Notes: generated by a model from the letters alone, not told the origin. DNA of 64,000 nt from Eutreptiella sp. 'Long Island Sound 2002' (GCA_964036045.1 OZ038389.1:36350912-36414911), one strand, 5' to 3'; positions 10,072 through 20,284 are shown, counted from the stretch's first letter. Program-made: numbers and translations.

Positions 10072-11436
10072 ATGTCCGAGGCGGAGGAGACACTCTACTG
10101 TGCGCTCTGCCTTGAGGACCTGCTCTGTGAACACTTCCGGGTCCTGCCCTGTGGCCACTACTTCTGCATACCCTGCCTTACACAGTGGGCAGAGCAGGTG
10201 GAGGATGGTGCGTTCAGCTGCCCTGTCGACCGCACCCCCGCCACAATGAGCCAGTGCTCTCCGGTTGCGAAATTTGAGGGCCAGCTCTTCAGCAGCCAGA
10301 ACCCCGATGAGAATGACCTCAGCATTTCAGCCTTGCTCCATTCCCAGATGGTGCTCCGGAGCAAGACCATCCGGTATCTCCGCTCGGCAATCGATGAACT
10401 GATCAGCATCGAAATGAGCACCTCCGTCGCGAAACTGACCGGCTCCTCCATCGGGGTCATTGGCTCCATCATGGTCATTGTTGGCGGCTCCCTTTGCCTG
10501 ACGGGGGCCGGGGCGGTTGCGGGCGTACCCTTGCTCGTTGCGGGCTCTAGCGTTGGTATAGGGGGAGGCCTGACGGTTGCAGGGTCGATCGTGGTGGAGA
10601 GCCTCCTCAAGTCGCACCGGCTTGAAGGCATCAACGAGCACCTGCAGCGGGATTATTTCAAGTCCGTTCAGCTCCGCATCCTGATTGGCCGGGCCGCCGT
10701 CGACCCGAAGTTCGCCTCCCGCCTTGGTCTTCCCAGTGAAGATGCCACAAGTCTGGTGGCGCTGCTGCCGCGCGCCGCCAAGCTGACCGGGACCGGGGTG
10801 CTGTGCGCGAATGCCGCGGCCCGGGTTCTGACCCGCGGGGCGACCGCGGGGATGCATGTAGCCGGCATCATCTGCGCGGGCATTCTGATCCCCATCGACC
10901 TCTGGCAGTTAGTGGAGAGCTCCCTCAAGCTGCACCATCGGGATGTGTCGCGGATGATCGAGGCCATGCTGCGCTTTGTGAGCGACCTCGAGGAGCAGCT
11001 CCGGGAGCTGCTGCGCGAACGCGGCTACGTCACGAAAACGATCCAGTGGCAACGGCCCGGGGCGGAGCGCGCATCCACCGTGACGGTGGGCGTCAGCGCG
11101 GCCGCAAAGCCCATAGAATACGGGATGGCCAGCAACTTTGCGGAGTACGCGGAGGAGGACCGCGGGGCCCTGCTGGAGGACCTGGAGGCGTCCGCCATTG
11201 TGCTGACCATGCGCATCATGGTCCGCCATGCCGAGCACACGTTCCCCGTGTACGTGGACCCCGAGGACACTGTGAAGCGGGTGAAAGAGAAGATAGGCTA
11301 CACGCAGGGCACCCGGTCAGCGAAGAAGACGTTGGTCTTTGGCGACCGGCCCCTGGCCGATGACCAGCCCCTTGCGTTCTACGGAGTAGATCCAGACGCA
11401 GCCCTGGAGCTCATGGATCAGACTCCTTCCGCTTAG
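10072..11436 (+). CDS. RING finger / apolipoprotein-L-like / ubiquitin-like protein
   Basis: Intact 454-residue, single-exon frame. Residues 10-53 form a RING: C10-C13-C27-H29-C32-C35-C50 with Asp53 as the last ligand (CPVDR, the C-x2-D variant used by some E3 ligases), so it likely passes ubiquitin from an E2 enzyme. Residues 119-175 are a long Gly/Ala/Val-rich hydrophobic hairpin (GSIMVIVGGSLCLTGAG ... VGIGGGLTVAGSIV), followed by amphipathic helices and a second hydrophobic stretch (HVAGIICAGILIPIDLW, 262-278) leading into a heptad-like helix to about 315. This order resembles the apolipoprotein L membrane-insertion fold. Residues 380-450 read as a ubiquitin-like domain (MRIMVRH, DTVKRVKEKIG, LVFGDRPLADDQPLAFYGV) without a C-terminal Gly-Gly. 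It is probably a membrane-associated ubiquitin ligase. The RING is firm, the ubiquitin-like domain likely, the APOL relation tentative. Confidence 0.75.
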   Translation: MSEAEETLYCALCLEDLLCEHFRVLPCGHYFCIPCLTQWAEQVEDGAFSCPVDRTPATMSQCSPVAKFEGQLFSSQNPDENDLSISALLHSQMVLRSKTIRYLRSAIDELISIEMSTSVAKLTGSSIGVIGSIMVIVGGSLCLTGAGAVAGVPLLVAGSSVGIGGGLTVAGSIVVESLLKSHRLEGINEHLQRDYFKSVQLRILIGRAAVDPKFASRLGLPSEDATSLVALLPRAAKLTGTGVLCANAAARVLTRGATAGMHVAGIICAGILIPIDLWQLVESSLKLHHRDVSRMIEAMLRFVSDLEEQLRELLRERGYVTKTIQWQRPGAERASTVTVGVSAAAKPIEYGMASNFAEYAEEDRGALLEDLEASAIVLTMRIMVRHAEHTFPVYVDPEDTVKRVKEKIGYTQGTRSAKKTLVFGDRPLADDQPLAFYGVDPDAALELMDQTPSA

Positions 11437-12091
11437 AGTGCAGCACAGCCGCGCCTGAGCTGCTCTTGGGGGGGGGGGGGCTTTTCTCCCGGTGCAATCG
11501 CGGCATTGCATGGCCCGCGATTGCAGCAGAGTTGCCCTTGGAGACTCAGCTCTTTCAGAGGGTCATGCATTGAAGAGTGGGTTCTGCTCAGGTGCAACAT
11601 TCTGCCTCGGAGTACACCCCAGTCTCTGCACAAGGCTGCGGTTGAATACGGGGACCTGCAATGTGTCCACGTCCAGCAGTAGACCTCCAGCAAAGTACCC
11701 CCCCTCCCCCGTTGTCCAGTCAGCGCCCTTCTCCTGCACCACATTGCCCTCGAGACCTTGCCCTCGAGGGCGCCGTATTCATGACGATGCACAGAGAGAG
11801 TTCCCGGAGTGACCCCGGAGGGTGACGACCAGCGTCGTTCTATGGCCAGTAAGCGCCCTTGTCCAGTAAGCGCCCTTGTCTCGTAAGTGCGGGGGGGGGC
11901 GAGGGAACCGTCACTTTCCATTTTCCAAGTTTTCTTAGAAGGTTGGACAGGTTAGAAGGTCTCCTGTGTGGTTGCTGGTTGGACGAGGTGCTGTTGTTGG
12001 TGCATTGCTGTGTATCTCAAATTTCTTGCATGGAAGGCACTGCACTGTGCCCTGTATCATGCAGAACACTTAGTTTTTCGCAATTTCAGCC

Positions 12092-12256
12092 ATGGATGTC
12101 GATGATATTGACGCGTACTCACCTGGTGCTGTTGTCAATTTCCAAGGTTCAGACTGGAGAGCCCATTCCTGTGTGGCCCCTGTTGAGCATGTGCAGCTCT
12201 TTAAGGTGAAATACTTGTGTGAGAAAAAGTGGCGCACGGAGCCTGTTGCAAAGTAG
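12092..12256 (+). CDS. Small HVQLF-family ORF (54 residues), copy 2
   Basis: An intact ATG-to-TAG frame encoding a 54-residue peptide with MDVDDIDAYSPGAVVNFQG at the start, EHVQLFKVKY in the middle and KKWRTEPVAK at the end. It begins two bases after a good splice-acceptor-like stretch (TTTTTCGCAATTTCAG), so it may be a last exon and not a whole gene. It shares the HVQLF block and its distance to the stop with the frames at 1060 and 13976. The function is not recognised. No membrane segment or known zinc ligand pattern is present. Confidence 0.4.
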   Translation: MDVDDIDAYSPGAVVNFQGSDWRAHSCVAPVEHVQLFKVKYLCEKKWRTEPVAK

Positions 12257-13600
12257 ACCTGACATGCATCCCTGCAGGCAGTTTCCTGGTCACTTTGTGG
12301 TTCACATGCCCTCGTGTTCACTCCCTTGTTTTGTGTCGCGCGTCCCTTGTCTAGTCATCGGGGGGGGCGAGGGAACCGTGACCTGGGGTAGGTTCCCTCG
12401 GGGGTGCGAGGGAATCGTCATGCGCAGGCGCTTACTGGACAAGGGGGGAGGGGGGTACACGTTTGTCGCGCGGAACCTAGGGGGAGCACGATGCACCGTG
12501 CGCGCACCGTGCACCCGTTCCCCCCTAGCCTTGTCTGTGCACGGGGTCCTGTCTGATCGTCGTGTTCCTTGCCCTCGAGAGCGCTTGCACCCGGTGCTTC
12601 TCTGCGACGATACGCAGACTTACTCCTCCAATCAACTCATGCCTTTGAGCATCGACTTTCGGCATAGCCCAAGGATCTGAGAACTCCCCCCCTCACGCCG
12701 CCCTCATGGGCTATGCTCTGCGATGTGTCGTCCCCTAACCCGGTGCGCAGGCACGTGATCCTGGAGGAATGATATTTCTTTGCTCCTCAGGACACCGTCG
12801 GGTGTTTGGCGGCAGACCTGCGTCCAAGCGGTGCGCGTTGGTGGTTGCACCGATGCAGCTGCGGCATTTGACCGCCGCTGGCTGCGACATTCCGCCATTG
12901 TTCGGTTGTTGCGTAAACGCTGGCCCATTGGCAGTTTTGTGCAAAAAGAGAGGAGTTGCACTGAGAAGTGGTCCTGCTTTGCCTGGGCATGCTTATTTCC
13001 CTGGTGTCGAGGAAGTCGGTGGACTGGCTCAGCGTGTTTTGGGGTGGTGGACGTTGGTGTGCACACGTGATGGAGTCCGGCTGCTGTGCTCTTTTTGGCA
13101 TGAAGCACAGCTTTGGCCGTGGGGTATGTTGGCCTTGTGCAGGGTGAATCCCATTGATCGGGTGCTGATCCGGTGGCCACATAGGCATTGCTGCACGGAG
13201 GCTGCACCACTGCAGGGTGTGGAATGCTACGTCCCCTTTGACATGTCGGCGCGCACGCATGAGGCGCGTGCATTAGTGGCCACATGTCCCGAACCGCATG
13301 GGGCCCACACCCATGAGCACTGTGGGTTGGGGGCTGTTAACCTCTGCTGACCACTGGTCTGACCGCTGTTTACCTGGCCATGCTGACCGCGATGGACCGC
13401 TGTTGCGACCATTGTTTACTGGTTATGCCGACTGCCCCCCTTCCCCTTTGCGCAAGCACTGCCCTGTCTAAGCACGCGGACACACAGCTCCCCCGCGTTT
13501 GGACGATTCATGTGCGCGGCTCTGCCGCGTTTGCTGGACCTATGGACAGTGATTTCCTGCCGGTGGGATACCGGGGGTGACGGCCATCGTCGGATTATGG

Positions 13601-13830
13601 CTAAGCACGCGGACCCCTCTGACCGTCGTTTTTCTGACCGCTCTTTTATGTTTCCTCTTTTGGGCACTGCCTTGTCTAAGCATGCGGACCCCTCTGACCG
13701 TCATTTTTCCGACCGCTCTTTTAGGTTCCCTCTTTTGGGCACTGCCTTGTCTAAGCACGCGGACCCCTCTGACCGTCGTTTTTCCGACCGCTCTTTTACC
13801 CCCCCCCCCCTGCGCAAGCACTGCCTTGTC
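13601..13830 (+). repeat. 75-bp tandem repeat, cluster 1 (three units)
   Basis: CTAAGCACGCGGACCCC starts units at 13601, 13676 and 13751; a fourth, altered start is at 13830. Each unit carries CTGACCGTCGTTTTTC and CCTCTTTTGGGCACTGCC. A related single copy lies at about 13466. Confidence 0.8.
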
Positions 13831-13975
13831 TAAGCACATGAGCCCGTGTTACCGTCGTTTTGATGGAATTTTCGGACCACGGTTTTTATGGTTAGACATG
13901 TAACATTATGCGATTATGCTTCGCTTGTAGAGGGAAAGGGGGGCTTGATCATGCTTGTGGTCGTTCCTCCTGCTC

Positions 13976-14176
13976 ATGCCAACATTCTGCTTGCAATTGC
14001 AACCCAATGATGTCCCTGTTGATGTGATTTTCAGGCATGGCTCATGTTGCTACACCTGGCATGGCTGTTACCCAAAGGCTGCCCCAAAGGGCAAGCATGT
14101 GCAATTGTTCAAGATGAGGCGCAAGGTGGGAAAGGGCTTCTATTCCACAGCTCCTGATGGCCCTGATGGGCAGTGA
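13976..14176 (+). pseudogene. HVQLF-family C-terminal remnant, copy 3
   Basis: A 66-codon frame with VDVIFRHGSCCYTWHG, then KAAPKGKHVQLFKMRRKVG and a short tail to a TGA. It aligns by eye with the 12.09-kb ORF (VVNFQGSDWRAHSC ... EHVQLFKV) and with the tail of the 1.06-kb frame. ATTTTCAGG just upstream of the conserved part again looks like a splice acceptor. It sits between the two 75-bp repeat clusters. The function is unknown. Confidence 0.35.
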
Positions 14177-14319
14177 GGACGTCCAGAACTCGCTGAAATT
14201 TGCCAGCACATTGTGTTGTAGTGCCCTGTTGCGACAATTGTGCTTAGGGTGAGGTATGGGCAGGTTTCCGGTGACATACGTTCTTTTGGTACCGCGCGTC
14301 GCGCGCAAGCACGGGCTTG

Positions 14320-14630
14320 TCTAAGCACGGAAGCCCGTGTTACCGTCGTTTTGATGACTTTCAGGGTGCTTGCGCAAGGGGGGGGCGGGGTAGGTTCCCT
14401 CTTTTGGGCACTGCCTTGTCTAAGCACGTGGACCCCTCTGACCGTCGTTTTTCCGACCGCTCTTTTAGGTTCCCTCTTTTGGGCACTGCCTTGTCTAAGC
14501 ACGCGGACCCCTCTGACCGTCGTTTTTCCGACCGCTCTTTTAGGTTCCCTCTTTTGGGCACTGCCTTGTCTAAGCACGTGGACCCCTCTGACCGTCGTTT
14601 TCCTGACTTTCAGCGTGCTTGTGCAAGGGG
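14320..14630 (+). repeat. 75-bp tandem repeat, cluster 2
   Basis: Units start at 14320 (diverged), 14420, 14495 and 14570. The last three are exactly 75 bases apart and nearly identical to cluster 1. Both clusters are bordered by a TTACCGTCGTTTTGATG variant, as if the array was once longer or was duplicated as a block. Confidence 0.8.
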
Positions 14631-15738
14631 GAGGGGGGGTACTGTTGCCCCGTATGCTGACATGTGTAGCCTTGAGTTTCTCGAGAACCTACTTTGTCGC
14701 TATTTGTGCCTGCTCCTCAAAAAGATGTAGACTATCTCAATCAGTGACCCGACTTGATCATGCACACTCTTCATATGTGCCGCGCCTGAGACCCATGCTT
14801 TATGGTAGCAGGTGTATTGTTATTGGTACTAGCATCTCCAGTTGTTCTACCCTCCATGGGGACCAATGGATGTCTCAATTTTCGCCTATTCTTCTTCAAC
14901 CCCAACAAAGCGAAATCCACTCACTCACCAGTTATTCATAGCCACACCTTGCGCTGGAATATGCTGGTTGTTGTACGATTCCCCACCATCATGATGCAAT
15001 TTCCATTTACTAGGACAGCATGAAAATGGGTGAACACGGGTGAAACTGGCTGGAAATGGGTACTCCTGGCAGGCGCGCATCATGGTGGGTCACGGGGTGT
15101 ACCACTAGTACTTCAATAATGAGACTATGTCTGTGGCCGACTTCAGGCGCGACATATTAGGGAAAGGGTTTCCTCAGATCAAGGTACTAAGGCGGTTGTT
15201 GATTTGCTGGTTTCCTTGGTGATGTCTATGCAACACATTTGTTTGTTAGATGTACCGAAAGACCAATTAGGCAGTCTGGCTTCCAAGTTGATTATTGTAT
15301 GTTTCTCCCTGCTCTGTTTGAAACTAAACAGCAACTGAAGGGGACAGGCCGAATGAGTGCCATGCTATGCAGCCCAGTCAGTTTGCAAGTAGTACAATGT
15401 ATGCAGTCCACACCTAATGGACGGCGGCTTTATATTGATCCTGGTTGTTCTATAGAGTCTGCAGAAAAGACAAGCACTCAAGTGACCCGCAGAGCTAACC
15501 GCAAAAAACGCCTCACTGTACATTACAAAGTGGAGCACCCCAACCAAGAAGCGGACACGTGCATTGATTGGACTTCGCAGTACTGCTGGACTAATGGCTG
15601 GAATTGTCTATGGCGAGGACATTCAGTCTATCGGAACCGACCATTGATCCCCCCCCCAAGTTGATTCAAGGTGTTTCTAGGCGGTGAGAGCCGCCAACCA
15701 CTTGAACCACCTCCCATCTCTGACGCAACGCAACGCAA

Positions 15739-16062
15739 CGCACAAAACATCCTCTGGGTCCTGAATATTTACCACCGCTGCGTTCAAACGAACCTTTGGC
15801 TGTTGAACAAATCCTGAACCTGAAGTGCCCGCGTCCGGACTGCGCCCGCGTCTTCATTAATTTCATGGGATGCTTCGCTCTCGCCTGCTCATGGTGCCCC
15901 TGCAACTTCTGTGGGTGGTGTCTGGCCGACTGTGGGACTGATGCCCACGCGCATGTGCGGACATGTCCGCAGCACCCCTCTGGCCTCAATGACCCCCTGT
16001 TTGCGAAGTTCCGTGTGTTCGAGGAACATCACCGCCGGCGGTCCAACAGCGCCTTGTTTTAA
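15739..16062 (+). pseudogene. Cysteine/histidine-rich zinc-binding fragment (IBR-like)
   Basis: A frame with no ATG, open from about 15739 to a TAA at 16060, encodes QILNLKCPRPDCARVF, then GCFALACSWCPCNFCGWCL, then DAHAHVRTCPQHP. The spacing C-x4-C ... C-x3-C-x2-C-x2-C ... H-x-H-x3-C recalls the second zinc module of in-between-RING type ubiquitin ligases and similar Cys-rich tails of protist RING proteins. It looks like the last exon or a retained fragment of a larger gene. An ORF of 141 codons just upstream (15239-15664) is in another frame and is not recognisably related. Assignment is tentative. Confidence 0.45.
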
Positions 16063-16093
16063 ACGTTGTCTAACGACTGCAACAGGCTTCGAC

Positions 16094-16193
16094 TATAAGA
16101 GCTATTTTGCAATAGGGGGAGGGGTCTGGGCGGGTGGGTGTTGGACTGGGTGGGTGGGTGTCAGGCTCCAGACCCCCCCCTCCCTGCTTATAT
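16094..16193. repeat. G-rich palindromic element, copy 3
   Basis: TATAAGAGC and GCTTATATC are the outer arms. Inside them GGGGGAGGGGTCTGG faces CTCCAGACCCCCCCC, with two GGGTGGGTGGGTG motifs between. It has the same plan as the element at 1578-1653, including a TTGCAAT-like stretch just before the G run. Confidence 0.6.
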
Positions 16194-16788
16194 CTTGGGG
16201 GATTTTGGGTTCTGTCTGCAGGGTTCTGTCTGCCATTTGTTCTCAAACAGGCGCCTCCATACAGGAGCATGAGAAGAGTGGGAGGCACAGAAATTGGTTG
16301 TAAAGCAAGAATTCAATGCGTCCTCTACAGTTTTAGGTGGCCTCCAAGGAGGCCAAGGTACAACACGGTAGTAGCAGCCACATGAAGCTGGAGAAGCTGA
16401 AGAACCTGGAGAAGCTGTAGTAGGGACTGTGGAGGGAAGTAACACACCAAACATGGGAAAGGTCGAGAACAAGGAAGTTGGAGCAGCAAGCAGGCAGAAC
16501 AGACGGCAGAGGCAGGTCGGGGACAGAGCGGTCGTGGTTGGGGAGCGATCGCTGAATTGGTTTGTGGTTCGAGGATAGACACCACAGAGAGGTTAGAATT
16601 GGGATCGATGTGACGGCAATGAAGCAGATATAGGCACTCATGGTAGAGATAGAGCTGTTTTGATTGAGACGATTGATCGCATTCTTGGTTGAGTTGATTC
16701 ATTGGTGTCTGGGTGTCTCTATCTGGACGCCGTGGCAAAGAAGGCATACCCTGATGGTTGTATATGCACCATCTGGGAATCCAGGACG

Positions 16789-16883
16789 CGTCATCATCAC
16801 AGCACTGGACAGGTCTGAACCTTGATTCCGAGAGGTTATCTTGAGTACTGTTAAGTGAGCGGGCTACGCCAGCTCATCTTAGT
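16789..16883 (+). repeat. ~95-bp dispersed repeat, copy 1
   Basis: CTGAACCTTGATTCCGAGAG followed by GTGAGCGGGCTACGCCAGCTC recurs at 20938-21030. Both copies run into poly-C or poly-A homopolymer tracts. The second copy lies inside the insertion that splits the GAF-like gene fragment. Confidence 0.6.
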
Positions 16884-17164
16884 CTGAACCCCCCAAAAAA
16901 ACTTATGTGGCATTGCCATGATTCCGCCTCCCTACAAGGAACCGAACTGAGGACGCCCCCCCCCCCCCAAAAGAATTGGCAGAGAACAACTTGAAAACAA
17001 TGGAGGCTTTGGCTCAGAAGTGTATCAAGCAATTTCTGCTGTGATTGAATTGCTTTGCGCCCCCAGTCAAACAGGAAAACGTTGCTGGTAGTTGCACAAG
17101 AGGGAGAGGGCGCTTTTTTTCGTCCGACCGTCCGTCGTGCTGTTCAGGGGGGCTTGTGTGCACA

Positions 17165-17677
17165 ATGTATGCCTCGCGGTGGCCGGCGCGGCACAGCGCG
17201 CGCACCGTTGCGTGCATGCTGCGCACGCCTGCGCCGATGTCGCGCCGCTTTTACAATTGGACGCCGTATTGGATGCCACGGGTGGAGCGCAAGCGCTTCC
17301 GAGCCCCACAGCAGTCGATCCCTTTCCTGGTGAAGTCATTCCTCAAAGAGCATTTCCGTGCGCTCCTGTGGATTGCTGCGCTGTTGTGCGGGGCGTACGT
17401 CTTGTTCAAGGTGTCGCAAACGGTACGCCGTGTGTGCGCCTGCACGCAGCGGACCGGCGCCGCGGCGTGGCTGCTGCTGCGACTGATGTGCCGGGACGTC
17501 TGGTACTTGCGGTTGCAGACCACCATCCACCATCTGGTCCATGAGGACAACGCGCTAATGATTCGAGATTTTCTGCAACGGCATGGGCCCGGGACCGTGT
17601 ACATGCAGCTGATGCAACTGGCGTGCCTCGCCTCGCCGCACTCACCCCTCTTTGGAGCGGCGAACGTCGTGGTCTGA
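17165..17677 (+). CDS. Hypothetical single-pass membrane protein
   Basis: A 170-residue frame, GC-rich like the other host genes. The first 30 residues are Arg/Ala/Ser-rich with almost no acids (ARHSARTVACMLRTP), as in a mitochondrial or plastid targeting sequence. One membrane segment covers about residues 66-83 (ALLWIAALLCGAYVLFKV). The C-terminal half is helical and ends LFGAANVVV. I chose the ATG at 17165, because the frame upstream runs through low-complexity DNA. A T-run (CGCTTTTTTTCG) lies about 50 bases before the start. No family is recognised. Confidence 0.45.
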   Translation: MYASRWPARHSARTVACMLRTPAPMSRRFYNWTPYWMPRVERKRFRAPQQSIPFLVKSFLKEHFRALLWIAALLCGAYVLFKVSQTVRRVCACTQRTGAAAWLLLRLMCRDVWYLRLQTTIHHLVHEDNALMIRDFLQRHGPGTVYMQLMQLACLASPHSPLFGAANVVV

Positions 17678-18979
17678 CCTTCCGCCTGCATCCCTCCATC
17701 CATTCGTCCCCCCGTCCCTCTCCCTTGCTTGCTCTATCGCTCGCTCCCCCCCCTCTCTCCCGGCATCACCCCCATGCACTCCACAATGCTGTACACTATG
17801 ATGCAGGTCGACAGGTCTCCAGAGGCCCAGGCGGTTTATGGCCGAGCGTCCACAGAGCAAACATAAATTGCCCTACGGATGGAGCCTCTTGTCATACAGG
17901 GTCCAGCCAGTCTAACCACCACTCTGGCCTTTCGCTGATGTCTGGCTCGGTGTAGATATGGCAATGACCCCATGGACTATTGCTGCTTAAAATGAATTCC
18001 TTCCATCACCTTTACGTTCCCTTTCTCGTCGGCCCGTTGGTCCATCGCTCCCTCTGGATGCTGCCACTGAGCAGCTGCGGTGGTGGTTGCTTCAGAGCTG
18101 CAGATAGCGGGCGTCGGAGTTGGCATGCAAGTGGCGGTCAGTCAGGTGGCGGCGTGTGTTGTAGCTTCGATAACGACCACGGCAGTCACCAGAACGGTCC
18201 CTGGACAGGCGGTGAGTGCACCATATAAAGTACAATGTTCTAATTCACACTGCTATTCCCCCGACCCCGCTGGAGCATGAGCATGCAGCAAAGCGCTTGA
18301 CAGCAAACAAATGCCTTATACTGCACAGCAAAGGATCCCGAAGAACTCTCTGCTGCCCGTTTACGAGAAAGAAAAGCCGTCCTTCTGCAGCGTTCGACAA
18401 ATGCCATCATTGGCTGCCATCGGGTGGGAGAAAGCACATTGCGGCAATCCTCAGCCCCCCCCCCCCCCCAATGCCATGGACCCTGGTTGTGCTGCACAAT
18501 CATCAACTGGCACATGGAACGCTTTCCCGCTGACTCACCGCGTCGCATGCTCCAGATTGCATGTCACGCATCACATTCCTTCACATTCAACGGTTTGAAA
18601 TGCGGAGGGACGCCGGCTCACTGATTGTGCGAATTCGCACCGAAAAGCGTCCTGCGCAGTCTTGACTGGGGGGCCGCACCGTGCACTGTGCGCGCGTTGT
18701 GCGCGCGCTGTGTGAAAAGTCGTTTTCCACCACCGGTAGCCACGGGTCCCAGGGTCCTGAAGTCTGCACCCCACAGCCCCTGCTGGTACACGGGGGATTT
18801 TTTGTTTTAGTCTGATGCTTGCCACGGGTCCCAGGGTCCTGAACTCTGCACCCCCGATGCTGTTTTGAATGGGTCATGCATGCCTCTGTAGGGGGGGGGT
18901 TTGCAGGGGGTGTTCCCGGGAGAAACAATGTAATGATTGGCACTGTGCGAAAACGCCCCCGGAACCGACCTGCACGGAA

Positions 18980-20284
18980 ATGTTGTGCCCACGCCGTGAC
19001 TCGCATCCCCAGGACCCGCGCCTGTACGCCACCTACGCCAACACCATGATCCCCATCCTGAACGACGACGACGCCCTGGCGGAGGCCCTCGACCTTCCGC
19101 GCGTCCTCGCCCTCGTCGACGCGTCGACCCCAAACCGGAATCCCCCGCCGGTGCGCGAAGTGGACGAGGTGCCCTTCGCGTGTGGCCCGGTGACGCAGTA
19201 CCACCACGCGACCCTGGCCGACGGGCGGCCCGGCTTCGTCGTGTGCCGCAACCACTGGAACCAGCCCTTCGCCGCGTTCGACCTCCTCGTGCTCCGGGCC
19301 CTCGCCAAAGTCGCGGACGCCTCCCGCTGCTTCGGCACCGCCGACGCGTGCTCGAACTTCGCAGGCCTCCTCAGCGAATCGGTGCACCGCGAGGCCGATC
19401 TCGAGGTGGGCGGCGAGATGCTCCGCGAGGCCGCCCGCGCCTTCCGCGGGTGCCGGCGCGTGGCCGTCGCGTGCCCCGTCGAGGGCTGTGCCGGCGGCGA
19501 CGCGCTGGTGCTGTCCGCCGGGGGGGCCCGCGCCGCGGAGCTGAGCCACGGCCGCGGCTTGCGCGCCGTCGGCGCGACCCCCGGCCGCGTCGCGGCAGGG
19601 CTCGCCGAGCTGGCGCGCGTGGGGCTTGCGCAGGGCCTCGTGCTGCGCGCGCCGCTGAGCGGCGGCGGCGTCGGCGCCCTCGACGACTCCGTCCTCGGCA
19701 CCCGCCGGGGGCTGCTCGTCGTCAGCGGGGCCGCGTTCGCGCGGGTGCAGCGTGACGACGCGCGCGCGATGCAGGACGCGCTGGTGGCGTGCCTCCACGG
19801 GCTCAGCCGCCTGCACCTGCGCGCCACCCGGGCCACGGACCTGGACCCGCACGAGGGGGTCACGGGGATGCAGCTCCTGATGCACTACGGGGGGCACGGC
19901 CGCCCCCCGCCGCAGGGCCCCGCCAGCCCCACGCTGCCCCTGTTCGCCGCGCTGCAGACGGGGGTCCGCCTGGAGCGCGTCCTGGGGCACCGCGCGGCGC
20001 TGGTGCACGCGATGGTGCGCGGGGACCAGCTCTTCGGGTGCGCGGCGCTGCGGCTGCGGGGCCACCGGGGGCTGGGGCTCGCGGGGCGGGCCCTGTACTA
20101 CTACGCGCTGTGGGTGCCGTGCGCGTGGCTGGGGCTGTGGCTGGCGCGCTGCCAGTACCGTCTGGGCGCCCTCCGGCGGGCGTTCTTTGCGGTTGTCAGG
20201 CCGCCGCCGAACGCGGCGCCGCCGTGCGGCGGCCGTCGCCGCGGCCTCCGGCCCGGGGCTGTGAGGGTGGCGGTGGAGGCCTGA
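18980..20284 (+). CDS. GAF-like domain protein with C-terminal membrane helix
   Basis: A 434-residue, very GC-rich, uninterrupted frame; an alternative start is the ATG at 19046 (MIPILNDDDALAEAL). Residues about 65-118 resemble the last strands and helix of a GAF domain, a small-molecule sensing fold: HHATLADGRPGFVVCRNHW, then QPFAAFDLLVLRALAKVA. Residues about 215-310 repeat the plan in diverged form (GLLVVSGAAFARVQRDD, then AMQDALVACLHGLS), so two GAF-like modules in tandem are likely. A hydrophobic helix at about 371-389 (ALYYYALWVPCAWLGLWLA) may anchor it in a membrane; an Arg/Pro-rich tail follows. No kinase, cyclase or phosphodiesterase domain is attached. Parts of the first module recur downstream as broken copies. 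The GAF call is inference from pattern only. Confidence 0.5.
   Translation: MLCPRRDSHPQDPRLYATYANTMIPILNDDDALAEALDLPRVLALVDASTPNRNPPPVREVDEVPFACGPVTQYHHATLADGRPGFVVCRNHWNQPFAAFDLLVLRALAKVADASRCFGTADACSNFAGLLSESVHREADLEVGGEMLREAARAFRGCRRVAVACPVEGCAGGDALVLSAGGARAAELSHGRGLRAVGATPGRVAAGLAELARVGLAQGLVLRAPLSGGGVGALDDSVLGTRRGLLVVSGAAFARVQRDDARAMQDALVACLHGLSRLHLRATRATDLDPHEGVTGMQLLMHYGGHGRPPPQGPASPTLPLFAALQTGVRLERVLGHRAALVHAMVRGDQLFGCAALRLRGHRGLGLAGRALYYYALWVPCAWLGLWLARCQYRLGALRRAFFAVVRPPPNAAPPCGGRRRGLRPGAVRVAVEA

Noticed and set aside
8431-10158. Long minus- and plus-strand repeat proteins across the 27-bp minisatellite
   Set aside because: All six frames are open because the unit length is a multiple of three and has no stops; no start context, domain or composition favours one frame.
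10158-10967. Minus-strand ORFs opposite the RING gene
   Set aside because: Antisense shadows; the plus strand carries clear domains.
12769-13350. ORF of 193 codons on the plus strand, and two of similar size on the minus strand
   Set aside because: Three competing frames over the same GC-rich DNA with no motif in any; cannot choose one.
16325-16747. 140-codon minus-strand ORF rich in Leu/Gln
   Set aside because: Driven by imperfect AAGCTG/AGAAGC triplet-like repeats; low-complexity translation.
18587-20065. 492-codon minus-strand ORF opposite the GAF-like gene
   Set aside because: Shadow of the GC-rich plus-strand gene; Arg/Ala/Gly/His composition and no domain.
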